Source: Burkholderiaceae bacterium (GTDB taxonomy: Bacteria > Pseudomonadota > Gammaproteobacteria > Burkholderiales > Burkholderiaceae_D). Taken from it: a stretch of DNA of 64,000 bases. Where the stretch lies: contig JAFANH010000091.1 of the NCBI GenBank assembly GCA_019232795.1, positions 1 to 64,000 on the forward strand. Reading direction: 5' to 3'. This document shows positions 8,164-16,845 of the stretch, piece after piece. Position numbers and translations under genes: made by a program. Position 1 is the stretch's first letter; every line of letters begins with the position of its first letter. The notes under the pieces are model-generated. The model had not been told where the DNA came from and did no database searches. It saw only the letters and a program-made list of their open reading frames with translations.

Positions 8164-9663
8164 ATGGGGACGATTGTGAATCTCGACCAAGTTCAAGCGA
8201 TTTGCGTGGCCGGCAACTGGCGCCAAGGTGGCGGCGACCGCTACGCGACGCTGTACCCGGCTACCGGTGAGGCGGTCACGCACTTGCACGCGGCCAGCCT
8301 GGCCGACGTCGAAGAGGCGATCCAGGGAGCTGACCGCGCTTTCCGCACTAGCGGCTGGGCCCAGCGCAAGCCGCATGAGCGCGCCGCCGTGCTGTATCGC
8401 GTGGCGCAGCTGATCCGCGAGCGCAGCGAGGAGTTGGCGCAGCTGCAGCGTCTCGACAACGGCAAGCCGATTACGGAAACGCGCAACCTGGTGGCCAGCG
8501 CGGCGGGCACTTTCCAGTTCTTTGCAGCGGCTTGCGAAACACTGGAAGAAACGATCACCCCCACGCGTGGCGACCACCTGAGCATGAGCGTGTATGAGCC
8601 CATGGGCGTGGTGGCGGCGATCACGCCGTGGAATTCGCCGATTGCCAGCGAGGCGCAGAAGATGGCGCCGGCGCTGGCGGCGGGCAATGCGGTGGTGGTC
8701 AAGCCGGCCGAGGTGACGCCGCTGCTGGCGCTGGAACTGGCGAAGATTTGCGAACAGGCCGGCGTCCCCAGGGGCTTGATCAGCGTATTGCCGGGCAAGG
8801 GCTCGGTGATCGGCGACGCCATCACGCTGCATCCGCTCGTGCGGCGCGTCTCGTTCACCGGCGGCACCACTACCGGCAAGCACATTGCCCATATAGCGGC
8901 CGACAAGATGATGCCGGTGTCGCTCGAACTGGGCGGCAAGTCGCCGACCATGGTATTCGACGACGCCGATATCGACCACGCGGTGGCGGGCGTGCTGTAC
9001 GGCATTTTCAGTTCTTCGGGCGAATCCTGCATCGCCGGCTCGCGCCTGTTCGTTGCTCACGGTATCTACGACAGCTTCATGGAGCGCCTGGCGACCGGCG
9101 CCGCACGGCTGCGGGTCGGCGATCCTGCCGACGACAAGACGCAAATGGGGCCGCTGATCACGGCACGCCACCGCGAAACGATAGAGTCTTATGTCGCGTT
9201 GGGCGTCGAGGAAGGCGGGCGCCTGCGCACCGGCGGCATGCGGCCGCAGGGCGCGGCCTACGAGCGCGGCAATTACTATTTGCCCACCATCATCGAAGGG
9301 GTCAACAACGGGCAACGCATCTGCCAGGAAGAAATCTTCGGCCCGGTGCTGGTGGCGATGCCCTTCGACAATGAAGCCGACTTGATTGCGCAGGCCAATG
9401 ACAGCGTCTACGCGCTGGCCGCCGGTATCTGGACGCGCGACTACAAGAAAGCCTGGCGTTTCGGCCGTGCGGTGCAAGCCGGCAACGTCTGGATCAACAC
9501 CTACAAGCAGTTTTCCATCGCCACCCCGTTCGGCGGTTGGCGCGACAGCGGATTGGGCCGCGAAAAGGGCAGACTGGGCATTCTGCAATACATGGAGCAG
9601 AAGGCGATGTACTGGGGTATGAATGAACTGCCGTTGCCGTGGGCCGGCGTGGAGATGATGTGA
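8164..9663 (+). CDS. NAD(P)-dependent aldehyde dehydrogenase
   Basis: A full-length 499-residue aldehyde dehydrogenase. The active site is intact: Asn157 in PWNSP, general base Glu255 in LELGGKSP and catalytic Cys289 in SSGESCIAGSRL. The C-terminal FGGWRDSGLGREKG block is typical of the betaine-aldehyde/semialdehyde group. It follows the NadX-like gene after nine bases, and its stop overlaps the start of the next gene by one base (TGATG). It should oxidise the aldehyde left by the preceding ThDP enzyme to a carboxylic acid. The precise aldehyde is not known. Confidence 0.9.
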   Translation: MGTIVNLDQVQAICVAGNWRQGGGDRYATLYPATGEAVTHLHAASLADVEEAIQGADRAFRTSGWAQRKPHERAAVLYRVAQLIRERSEELAQLQRLDNGKPITETRNLVASAAGTFQFFAAACETLEETITPTRGDHLSMSVYEPMGVVAAITPWNSPIASEAQKMAPALAAGNAVVVKPAEVTPLLALELAKICEQAGVPRGLISVLPGKGSVIGDAITLHPLVRRVSFTGGTTTGKHIAHIAADKMMPVSLELGGKSPTMVFDDADIDHAVAGVLYGIFSSSGESCIAGSRLFVAHGIYDSFMERLATGAARLRVGDPADDKTQMGPLITARHRETIESYVALGVEEGGRLRTGGMRPQGAAYERGNYYLPTIIEGVNNGQRICQEEIFGPVLVAMPFDNEADLIAQANDSVYALAAGIWTRDYKKAWRFGRAVQAGNVWINTYKQFSIATPFGGWRDSGLGREKGRLGILQYMEQKAMYWGMNELPLPWAGVEMM

Positions 9664-10628
9664 TGAGGGTGCTGGGAATCGACGAAATCACCTACGGGGC
9701 CGAAGATTTGGCGGCGTGCCGCGCATTCTTTTCCGATTGGGGCTTGCAGCTGATCGCCGAGGCGAAAGACGCGCTGACCTTCGAATCCCTGAATGGTTGC
9801 CGCATCGTGGTACGCCGCGCCGACGATCCGACGCTGCCGGCCGCAATCGAAAGCGGTCCGACCCTGCGCGAAGTCGTGTGGGGCGTGGATACAGCCCCTG
9901 CCTTGCAGGAACTGAGCGCACGCCTGAGCGGCTTGCCGGGTTTTGTGAACCACGGTGAACGAGTAGGCTGCACCGACCCGAACGGCATGGCGGTGCGCTT
10001 CCAGGTGACGAAGAAGCGCGCCGTCGACCTCGAATGCGCGCAGATGAACACCTGGAGCGACCGTCCGCGCGTCAACCAGCGCAGTCCGGCCTACGAACGC
10101 GCGCTGCCGGTCGAAGTCGGTCACGTGGTGTTCTTCGTCAAGGACGTCAACGCTTGCGAAAAATTCTATTGCGAGCACTTCGGCTTCGTGCCATCGGACC
10201 GTTACCCGAACCGTGGCGCATTCCTGCGCTGCGAACCCGACGGCGGCCATCACGACCTGTTCCTGCTGCAGACGCCGCAGGCGCGCTCGGGTCTGAACCA
10301 CGTGGCATTCACGGTGCGCGACATCCATGAAGTGTTCGGCGGCGGCATGCACATGTCGCGTAAGGGTTGGAACACCCAGTTGGGACCGGGTCGCCATCCG
10401 ATTTCGTCGGCCTATTTCTGGTATTTCCACAATCCGGCCGGCGGCCTGATCGAATACTACGCCGACGAAGACCAGCTTGACGCCCACTGGGAGGCGCGCG
10501 AGTTCGAACCGGGGCCGACAGTATTTGCCGAATGGGCGATAGACGGTGGGCTGGACGGCAACACGCGCCGCCAGCACAACGCTGCCGCGCCGAGCGGAAA
10601 ATTTTTGACGGACAAACCCAAGCACTGA
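9663..10628 (+). CDS. Two-domain VOC family protein, extradiol dioxygenase-like
   Basis: A 321-residue protein of two vicinal-oxygen-chelate modules. The C-terminal module (about 150-280) has the complete metal triad: His154 in VGHVVFFVKD, His213 in LNHVAFTVRD and Glu264 in IEYYADED. The N-terminal module (about 5-118) keeps the fold but begins GIDEITYGAED, without the ligand histidine, exactly as in two-domain extradiol dioxygenases such as BphC. The ATG at 9663 overlaps the stop of the aldehyde dehydrogenase. Ring cleavage of a catechol-type product of the Rieske oxygenase is the obvious role, but other VOC chemistries cannot be excluded. Confidence 0.84.
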   Translation: MRVLGIDEITYGAEDLAACRAFFSDWGLQLIAEAKDALTFESLNGCRIVVRRADDPTLPAAIESGPTLREVVWGVDTAPALQELSARLSGLPGFVNHGERVGCTDPNGMAVRFQVTKKRAVDLECAQMNTWSDRPRVNQRSPAYERALPVEVGHVVFFVKDVNACEKFYCEHFGFVPSDRYPNRGAFLRCEPDGGHHDLFLLQTPQARSGLNHVAFTVRDIHEVFGGGMHMSRKGWNTQLGPGRHPISSAYFWYFHNPAGGLIEYYADEDQLDAHWEAREFEPGPTVFAEWAIDGGLDGNTRRQHNAAAPSGKFLTDKPKH

Positions 10629-10640
10629 CAGGAGACGAGC

Positions 10641-10862
10641 ATGCAACCCCTTTACTTGAATGCGCACCAGTCGCGCAAGCGCGCCCCGACCTCGTTCGAG
10701 GACCTGCTGGGCGACGCCATCGAGCGTGCGTTTGCCGCCGGTGTGGAAGACGTCGCCACCTTGGTCGCGCATTTGAACGCCACCGGTCCGAACAGCCCGG
10801 AGGGAACGTGGACAGTGGAAAACTACCAGGCGCTGGTGGCGCGCCTGGCCGCCGAATGCTAA
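10641..10862 (+). CDS. Small recombinase-like helix-turn-helix domain protein
   Basis: A 73-residue protein with a good Shine-Dalgarno (AGGAGA) before its ATG. The middle segment, LGDAIERAFAAGVEDVATLVAHLNATG, is followed by TWTVENYQALVARL, resembling the short HTH module seen in serine-recombinase C-termini and annotated as a recombinase-like HTH protein beside Rieske oxygenases in Burkholderiales. There is no recombinase catalytic domain. Its position, 12 bases after the VOC gene and 19 before the Rieske gene, suggests a co-expressed accessory or regulatory factor. Its function is unknown. Confidence 0.78.
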   Translation: MQPLYLNAHQSRKRAPTSFEDLLGDAIERAFAAGVEDVATLVAHLNATGPNSPEGTWTVENYQALVARLAAEC

Positions 10863-10881
10863 GTGCAGGAAGGATGACAAC

Positions 10882-11910
10882 ATGAGAACGCAAGCGAACG
10901 ATCCCGTCGACGCCGTACTGGCCGCAGGCTTGAAGGACCTGTGGTACCCGCTGTGCCCGTCATCTTTCGTGGCCGAAAAGCCGGTTTCCTTGCGCCGCCT
11001 GGGCAAGAAGTTCGTGCTGTGGCGCGAGACCTCCGGCTTGCTGCATGCGCTGGAAGACCATTGCCCGCATCGCGGCGCGCCGCTGTCGCTTGGCATTGCG
11101 CTTGGCGACCGCATTGCCTGCGGTTACCACGGCGTACAGGTGCGCTTCGACGGCGTGGTCGTCAGCGTGCCGGGCAGTCCCGGCTGCAAACTCGAGGGGG
11201 CCAAAGCGACTCGGTCCTATCATGTGCAGGAAGCGGCCGGTGCGATCTGGCTATACCACACCGACCTGGAGTCGGCCGAGCCGCCGGCCCTGAAACTGCC
11301 GGAGGAATTGAGCGGCGCCGATTATTCGAATTTCCTGTGCTACGTCGAATGGAACGGTGACTACCGCTACGTGCTAGACAACGTGATGGACCCGATGCAT
11401 GGCACTTTTCTGCACAAGCAGTCGCACTCGATGGCTGAGGGCGATTCGAGCGCCAGTTTCCAGGTGCGCGAGACCGACGTCGGTTTCGTGTTTGAAAAAA
11501 TAGGCCAGCGCAACGTCAATTTCGACTGGACCGAATGGGCCGACACCGGGACGCACTGGATGCGTCTGGAAATTCCTTATCCGAAGACCGGCGGCCCCGG
11601 CGGCAACTTCATCATCATCGGCAGCTTCACGCCTATCGCCGAAAACGTTACGGCCGCGTTTTTCTGGCGCGTGCGCAAGGTTAGTGGCTGGCAGCGCGAC
11701 ACTTGGCGCTTCCTGTACAAGAACCGCCTGGAAGAACGCCACTGGAAGGTGTTGGAGCAGGATCGCGCCATCCTTGAAGTGATGGAGCCCGACGCCAACC
11801 AGCGCGAAATGTTGTACCAGCACGACATGGGCATCGTGCGCCTGCGCCGGCACATGCGCAATCTGGCCAAGGAACAGCTGGCGCGCGAACAGTCTGGCCA
11901 GGCCGGCTGA
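10882..11910 (+). CDS. Rieske 2Fe-2S aromatic ring-hydroxylating oxygenase, oxygenase component
   Basis: A 342-residue oxygenase. The N-terminal Rieske centre is CPHRG...CGYHG with Cys61, His63, Cys80 and His83. The mononuclear iron site is in DNVMDPMHGTFLH, with His173 and His178. The size and single-subunit form match the VanA/phthalate-oxygenase class, which carry out O- or N-demethylations and hydroxylations rather than dihydroxylation of hydrocarbons. The reductase partner is encoded 29 bases downstream. RBS AGGA precedes the ATG. The substrate is unknown. Confidence 0.92.
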   Translation: MRTQANDPVDAVLAAGLKDLWYPLCPSSFVAEKPVSLRRLGKKFVLWRETSGLLHALEDHCPHRGAPLSLGIALGDRIACGYHGVQVRFDGVVVSVPGSPGCKLEGAKATRSYHVQEAAGAIWLYHTDLESAEPPALKLPEELSGADYSNFLCYVEWNGDYRYVLDNVMDPMHGTFLHKQSHSMAEGDSSASFQVRETDVGFVFEKIGQRNVNFDWTEWADTGTHWMRLEIPYPKTGGPGGNFIIIGSFTPIAENVTAAFFWRVRKVSGWQRDTWRFLYKNRLEERHWKVLEQDRAILEVMEPDANQREMLYQHDMGIVRLRRHMRNLAKEQLAREQSGQAG

Positions 11911-11939
11911 ATCGAGCCGAGCGATACAGGAGCATTGCC

Positions 11940-12893
11940 ATGACCAGCAATCCACTCATTACCGTGCGTGTGCAGTGCATGCGCTTCGAGGCGGAAGGTG
12001 TCGTCAGCGTCGAGCTGGTGGCGCTGGACGGCGCCGAGCTGCCGGCTTTTGCGGCCGGCGCACACATCGACTTGCATCTGCCCAGCGGTGTGGTGCGCAG
12101 CTACTCGCTGTCGAGTTCGCCGCTCGAGCGCCGGCGCTACGTGGTCGGAGTACTGCGCGACCGCAACAGCCGCGGCGGTTCGCGCTACGTGCATGAACAG
12201 TTGCGTGTCGGTGCGCAAATCAAGATTGCCGCGCCGCGCAACAATTTCCCGCTCGACGAAAGTGCGCCGCACACAGTATTGATTGCCGGCGGAATCGGCA
12301 TTACGCCCATCCTGTGCATGTTCAACGAGTTGAAGCGGCTCGGGAAGTCGGTGGAGTTGCTGTACTGCGCGAGATCGCGCTCTGAAGCCGCTTATGTCGC
12401 CGCGCTGAACGAACAGGACGGTGTGTGCACTCATTTCGACGACGAGTGCGACGGCCCGCCGGATTTGCGTGCGTTTTTGGCAAGCCGCAAGGCGAGCGAC
12501 CATTTCTATTGTTGCGGCCCGACGCCTATGCTCAATGCCTTCGAAAAGTTGGGCGTGGAGTTGAACCTGCCGCACGTGCACATAGAACGCTTTGCGCCGG
12601 CCGAGCCGGTGGAAGCTGTGCAGGGCAGCGAATACGAAGTCAAGCTGGCGCGCAGCCAGAAGCTGGTGCGCGTGCCGGCCGGAAAATCCCTGCTGGATGC
12701 CTTGCTGGAGGCGGGGGCCGACGTCGACCACAGCTGCCGCGAAGGTGTGTGCGGCTCTTGCGAAACGCGTGTACTCGACGGCACGCCTGAACACCGCGAC
12801 GGCGTCTTGAGCCAGTCGGAACGCGCCTCTTGCAAGACCATGATGGTGTGCGTATCCGGCTGCAAGGGAGCGAGCCTGGTGCTCGATCTCTAG
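11940..12893 (+). CDS. PDR/VanB family oxidoreductase (reductase of the Rieske system)
   Basis: A 317-residue class IA reductase. Order of domains: flavin-binding barrel with RSYSLSSSP (about residues 54-62), NAD-binding domain beginning VLIAGGIGITPILCM, and a C-terminal plant-type 2Fe-2S ferredoxin with Cys266, Cys271, Cys274 and Cys304. It passes electrons from NADH via FMN to the Rieske oxygenase just upstream. TACAGGAGC precedes the ATG. It is the last enzyme of the operon and is followed by a hairpin. Confidence 0.92.
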   Translation: MTSNPLITVRVQCMRFEAEGVVSVELVALDGAELPAFAAGAHIDLHLPSGVVRSYSLSSSPLERRRYVVGVLRDRNSRGGSRYVHEQLRVGAQIKIAAPRNNFPLDESAPHTVLIAGGIGITPILCMFNELKRLGKSVELLYCARSRSEAAYVAALNEQDGVCTHFDDECDGPPDLRAFLASRKASDHFYCCGPTPMLNAFEKLGVELNLPHVHIERFAPAEPVEAVQGSEYEVKLARSQKLVRVPAGKSLLDALLEAGADVDHSCREGVCGSCETRVLDGTPEHRDGVLSQSERASCKTMMVCVSGCKGASLVLDL

Positions 12894-12914
12894 CCGATCC
12901 CATTTTTAGCTGTT

Positions 12915-12951
12915 GCCCGCCGTGCGCGTCTCGGCTGCGGGTGGCTTTTTT
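12915..12951 (+). terminator. Probable Rho-independent terminator or attenuator
   Basis: A GC-rich inverted repeat (GCCCGC ... GCGGGT) is followed by TGGC and a run of six or more T residues. It lies 22 bases after the reductase stop and 43 before the porin start, so it probably separates or reduces porin expression from the operon. Confidence 0.5.
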
Positions 12952-12993
12952 CCACTGTTTTTAATAAGACCGTTTTTCACAAGGGAGGTTTGC

Positions 12994-14076
12994 ATGAAGA
13001 AGTCTCAATTTGCCCGTACGCTGATCGCCATGGCGGCGGCAAGTTTCGCCATCGGTGCGCACGCGCAGTCCGCAGTAACCATTTACGGCAGCCTAGACGA
13101 CGGCGTCGCCCATGTCAGTAACGTTGGCGGCGCTTCGCTGTCGAGCGTAAATCAGGGAACCATGCAGCCAGACGTCTGGGGCCTGAGGGGTTCGGAAGAT
13201 CTGGGCGGCGGCATGAAGGCTGGCTTCAAGCTGGAATCCGGCTTCTTCAGCAATACCGGTACCTCGACTTCCTCGACGCGCTTGTTCAACCGCGAAAGCT
13301 CGCTCACGCTGTCCGGCGACTTCGGTGCCGTCAAACTCGGCAACATGCCCGATTTCGTGTTCGACTTCGTCGGCCCGCTGAGCAACGGCTATTTGCTGAC
13401 CAACTGGTACCTGTTCAATCCGGGTAATTTCGACAATCTGGCCAATACCTTCGAATACCAGAACGCCGTGCGTTACACCACGCCGGACCTGTCTGGATTC
13501 ACCGCCGGCGCCATGTACAGCTTCGGCGGCGTGGCTGGCAACACCACTGCCAACCGCGACGTCGGCGCCGGCGCCAAGTACGTGGCCGGCCCGTTGACGG
13601 TGGCGTTTGCGTATTCCAATGAAAACAACCGTGCCGCAGGTTTCGGCGGCGCCTACCTGAGCACACTGAAACTGGGCAATGGCGGCACCGTGTTCAACAA
13701 TCTGATCACCTATGCGCTCGGCGCCAGCTATACCCTGGGCGACGTCAAACTGAACGCTGCCTACACGCAAAACAAGATCGAGTTGCCGACTGCCGTGACT
13801 GTGACGCAGAACAATACGCAAGTCGGCGCGAGCTGGCACTACACGCCTGCCAATGCCTTGAATCTCGGCTTTACGCACTCGACTTTCGATGGTGCCGATT
13901 ACAACCAGTTCACCGTTGGTAACGTCTATTCGTTCTCCAAGCGTACTCAAGTCTACGTGCAGACGGCATATCAAAAGGCCGGCGGATCCGCCACCGAAGC
14001 CTTCCAAAACGGCGCAGGCGCTTCCAGCACCGATAACCAGTGGGAAGCCTCGGTCGGATTGCACCACTCGTTCTAA
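12994..14076 (+). CDS. Outer-membrane porin (Gram-negative porin family)
   Basis: A 360-residue porin. The signal peptide MKKSQFARTLIAMAAASFAIGAHA ends in an AHA cleavage site, after which the mature chain starts QSAVTIYGSLDDG, the standard first strand of beta-proteobacterial general porins. The C-terminus, SVGLHHSF, ends in Phe as needed for BAM recognition. AAGGGAGG lies eight bases before the ATG. Located right behind the catabolic operon, it likely supplies outer-membrane passage for the substrate. Confidence 0.93.
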   Translation: MKKSQFARTLIAMAAASFAIGAHAQSAVTIYGSLDDGVAHVSNVGGASLSSVNQGTMQPDVWGLRGSEDLGGGMKAGFKLESGFFSNTGTSTSSTRLFNRESSLTLSGDFGAVKLGNMPDFVFDFVGPLSNGYLLTNWYLFNPGNFDNLANTFEYQNAVRYTTPDLSGFTAGAMYSFGGVAGNTTANRDVGAGAKYVAGPLTVAFAYSNENNRAAGFGGAYLSTLKLGNGGTVFNNLITYALGASYTLGDVKLNAAYTQNKIELPTAVTVTQNNTQVGASWHYTPANALNLGFTHSTFDGADYNQFTVGNVYSFSKRTQVYVQTAYQKAGGSATEAFQNGAGASSTDNQWEASVGLHHSF

Positions 14077-14386
14077 AAAAGCGGTTGTTCCGTTTGAAAG
14101 CTGCGTGCACTGCATTTGCAATTTTAGAACGGACATCCTTTCTGCATTGACCGCCGTGCCCTGGAAACGGGGCACGGCCTCCTTCGTCAATCGCATTCGG
14201 ATTTGATATATCGAGTGTCCAGTGCAAGGTTGCGTTTTACAGGTAAAACGAAATTAAAAATCTCGCACTGGGAAATTCGAAAAGTGTAACAATCGGCGGT
14301 CTTGTGTCGTCCGGTAATCGCGATCTGCTATCGGACCACCTAGCCATGACGATTTCACTTTCGTGGCAACGAAATGGGAGAAACAT
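14077..14386. other. Intergenic region between porin and chemoreceptor
   Basis: This 310-base stretch contains no plausible gene. A perfect 9-bp stem (14153-14161 with 14170-14178, loop of 8) could end the porin transcript, though no T tract follows it. The remainder is AT-rich and presumably holds the chemoreceptor promoter; no clear sigma28-type chemotaxis promoter was found. Confidence 0.5.
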
Positions 14387-16033
14387 ATGTTTGCAAATTT
14401 AAAAATTGGGAAACGGTTGGCGGTGGGTTTTGGCATGCTGGTCGCCATGACGGCCTTGCTCGCCATCGTGGCCGTGCAAAGCCTTAGCGCGCTCTATGAA
14501 ACCACGCGCGTGATTGTGGAAATCCGGGCGCCGCAAGACAAGATCGTGCGCGGCATTTTGCTGCAGATTAACGAGAATGGTCTGGCGATGCGCAATATCC
14601 CGCTCGCCGCCGGCAATCGCGAAGCCGTAGATAAAGAGATTGAAACGGTTCGTGCCGGCGAAAGAGATGTCGACGCGGCGTTTGCGGATTTGCACGACCG
14701 GTTGTCGAGTGAGAAGGGCAAGGCGTCCTACCAGGAAATCATGGATTTGCGCGCGAAATTCCAGGCTGGCGAAAAAGCCTTTCTCGATGCGGCTGCCAGC
14801 GGAGCGTCGGCGGCCGACACCACCGGCTTGCTCGCCAATTTGCGCGGCGATGAGCAAAACTACGCGAGCCGGATCAAAAAATTCATCGAAGGCGGTGAGG
14901 TGCTGAACAAGAAGTCGGCTGCCGATGCGCTGGAACAATACCAGGCCAAGCGGCTGCTGGTCGTAGCGTTGACCGCAGTCGTGGTGGTAGTCGCTGTATT
15001 TTGGGCTTATTGGATAGGACGTTCCATCACCCGGCCGATCAACTATGCCGTGCGTGTGGCCAAGACTGTGGCCAGCGGCGATTTGACCAGCCGTATCGAA
15101 GTGCAGTCTAGCGACGAAGTCGGCGAATTGATGGAATCGCTCAAACAGATGAACGACGGCCTGAGCCGCATCGTGCGGGAGGTGCGCAACGGTACCGAGT
15201 CTATCGCCAGCGCGTCAGGTGAAATAGCTGCCGGCAATATGGACCTGTCTGCTCGTACTGAAAGACAAGCCGGCTCGCTCGAGGAGACTGCCTCGGCCAT
15301 GGAAGAGCTGACTTCGACCGTTAACGAAAATGCCGACAATGCGCGCCAGGCCAATCAATTGGCACAGGGCACTTCCAATATTGCTGCGGACGGCGGACGC
15401 GTGGTGTCCGATGTGATGATCACGATGGCAGCCATCAACGAGTCATCGAGGAAGATCGTCGACATTATCAGCGTGATCGACGGCATCGCCTTTCAGACTA
15501 ATATTCTGGCCTTGAATGCGGCGGTCGAAGCAGCGCGGGCCGGTGAGCAGGGACGCGGCTTTGCCGTGGTGGCGGCCGAGGTGCGCAATCTGGCGCAGCG
15601 TTCGGCCACCGCAGCCAAGGAAATCAAGGCTTTGATCGTCGATTCGGTAGACAAGGTCGATGCCGGCGACAGGTTGGTGACTGAGGCGGGTGCGACCATG
15701 GAGCAGATCGTCAAAAGCGTCAAGCAAGTCACCGACATCATGGCGGAAATCACCGAAGCCAGCCGCGAGCAGTCGGCGGGCCTCGACCAGATCAACAATG
15801 CGGTCGCCGAGATGGATAACACCACCCAACAAAATGCAGCGCTGGTGGAGCAGGCTGCTGCTGCCGCCTCATCCATGCGCGAGCAGGCCGCCAATTTGCT
15901 GTCGCTGGTGGGAACCTTCAAGCTTGGTAACGAACTGGCAACCGGCGTTCAGGCTATGCGCGAGCCGGCGCCGCTGAAGCAGATAGGGGCTGCCGACCGA
16001 AATGTCAAACCTCTCGGTTTGCTACGCGGTTGA
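14387..16033 (+). CDS. Methyl-accepting chemotaxis protein
   Basis: A 548-residue membrane chemoreceptor. TM1 is about residues 11-30, the periplasmic helical sensor (four-helix-bundle type) about 31-189, TM2 about 190-210, then a HAMP domain (about 212-265) and a long coiled-coil signalling domain with the hairpin tip around [31 protein letters not shown]. The C-terminus lacks an obvious NWETF-type CheR/CheB pentapeptide. The ATG at 14387 is preferred over one 24 bases upstream because GGGAGAAA lies just before it and the shorter start gives a normal [11 protein letters not shown] cytoplasmic end. The proximity to the catabolic operon may mean it senses a related compound, which is speculative. 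Confidence 0.93.
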   Translation: MFANLKIGKRLAVGFGMLVAMTALLAIVAVQSLSALYETTRVIVEIRAPQDKIVRGILLQINENGLAMRNIPLAAGNREAVDKEIETVRAGERDVDAAFADLHDRLSSEKGKASYQEIMDLRAKFQAGEKAFLDAAASGASAADTTGLLANLRGDEQNYASRIKKFIEGGEVLNKKSAADALEQYQAKRLLVVALTAVVVVVAVFWAYWIGRSITRPINYAVRVAKTVASGDLTSRIEVQSSDEVGELMESLKQMNDGLSRIVREVRNGTESIASASGEIAAGNMDLSARTERQAGSLEETASAMEELTSTVNENADNARQANQLAQGTSNIAADGGRVVSDVMITMAAINESSRKIVDIISVIDGIAFQTNILALNAAVEAARAGEQGRGFAVVAAEVRNLAQRSATAAKEIKALIVDSVDKVDAGDRLVTEAGATMEQIVKSVKQVTDIMAEITEASREQSAGLDQINNAVAEMDNTTQQNAALVEQAAAAASSMREQAANLLSLVGTFKLGNELATGVQAMREPAPLKQIGAADRNVKPLGLLRG

Positions 16034-16113
16034 GACAAAGTAGCTGCAGCGAGGATGGAAAATAAAGAGGGGTAGCCTTAAGCGTTTTAGTGTTCGCACA
16101 GGGAGGCAAGGTG

Positions 16114-16827
16114 GTGACCAGACTTCTGTTGTTTGTGTTCGCATTGCTCTGTTCGGCCACCGTATTTGCTTCTCCGGAGATCGTGTTCGCCGTGCCTGGC
16201 GCTTTGTCCATGCCCTTGGCCGACATTCGTTATAACGAAGTGGCCGGCGGCATACTCAAAGATTTCGGCGACGCGATGGCGGCCAGCTTGCATCGCCAGG
16301 CACGCTATCACGTACTTCCGCGCAAGCGCATTGGTGAAGCGCTCGCCAACGGCAGCGTGGATGCCTATTGTTATGCACGGCCCGATTGGTTGGGCGTGAA
16401 GGCGGCCTGGAGTCGGCCTGTCATGTCCAATAGTTTCATTATCGTATCCGGCCCTGCGCTGCCGGCGTTGAAGTCGCTGGTCGAACTCGATGGTGTCGTG
16501 GTTGGAACTGTGTACGGCTATGAATATCCCGATCTGGACGGCAGGAAAAGTGCTTATGTGCGCGACGACGCGCCCTCAGTGAACTTGAACGTCAAAAAGC
16601 TGATGGCCAAGCGATTTTCCTACGCGGCACTCGACGGCGTGTCCTTCGATTTTGCCGCCAGAGCCATTCCCAAATTGCGCAATCTGGCGGTACTGACCGT
16701 CTCGAAGTTTGAAACCCAGTGTGCGTTTTCTCCCAAAAGCGACATTCCGCTCGAGGAAATGAATCAAGCCGTCGATACCCTGGTTTCCTCCGGCACCATG
16801 ACGCGCATCATTGCCGGATACAAGTAA
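16114..16827 (+). CDS. Periplasmic substrate-binding (SBP_bac_3-like) protein
   Basis: A 237-residue secreted protein. With the GTG at 16114, seven bases after GGGAGG, the chain starts with a clean signal peptide (TRLLLFVFALLCSATVFA, cleavage before SPEIV). The mature part has the amino-acid-binding-protein outline: ADIRYNEVAGGILKDFGDAMAASL, later GSVDAYCYARPDW and a second lobe with VVVGTVYGYEYPDLD. There is no ABC permease or ATPase nearby, so it may be a stand-alone sensor or an orphan binding protein. An upstream in-frame GTG at 16090 was rejected because it precedes the ribosome-binding site. Confidence 0.75.
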   Translation: MTRLLLFVFALLCSATVFASPEIVFAVPGALSMPLADIRYNEVAGGILKDFGDAMAASLHRQARYHVLPRKRIGEALANGSVDAYCYARPDWLGVKAAWSRPVMSNSFIIVSGPALPALKSLVELDGVVVGTVYGYEYPDLDGRKSAYVRDDAPSVNLNVKKLMAKRFSYAALDGVSFDFAARAIPKLRNLAVLTVSKFETQCAFSPKSDIPLEEMNQAVDTLVSSGTMTRIIAGYK

Positions 16828-16845
16828 GCGGAAGCCGCCATAGAA

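Noticed and set aside
9501-11114. Open frame of more than 500 codons antisense to the VOC and Rieske genes
   Set aside because: It mirrors GC-rich codon bias of the real genes, shows no domain and has no ribosome-binding site.
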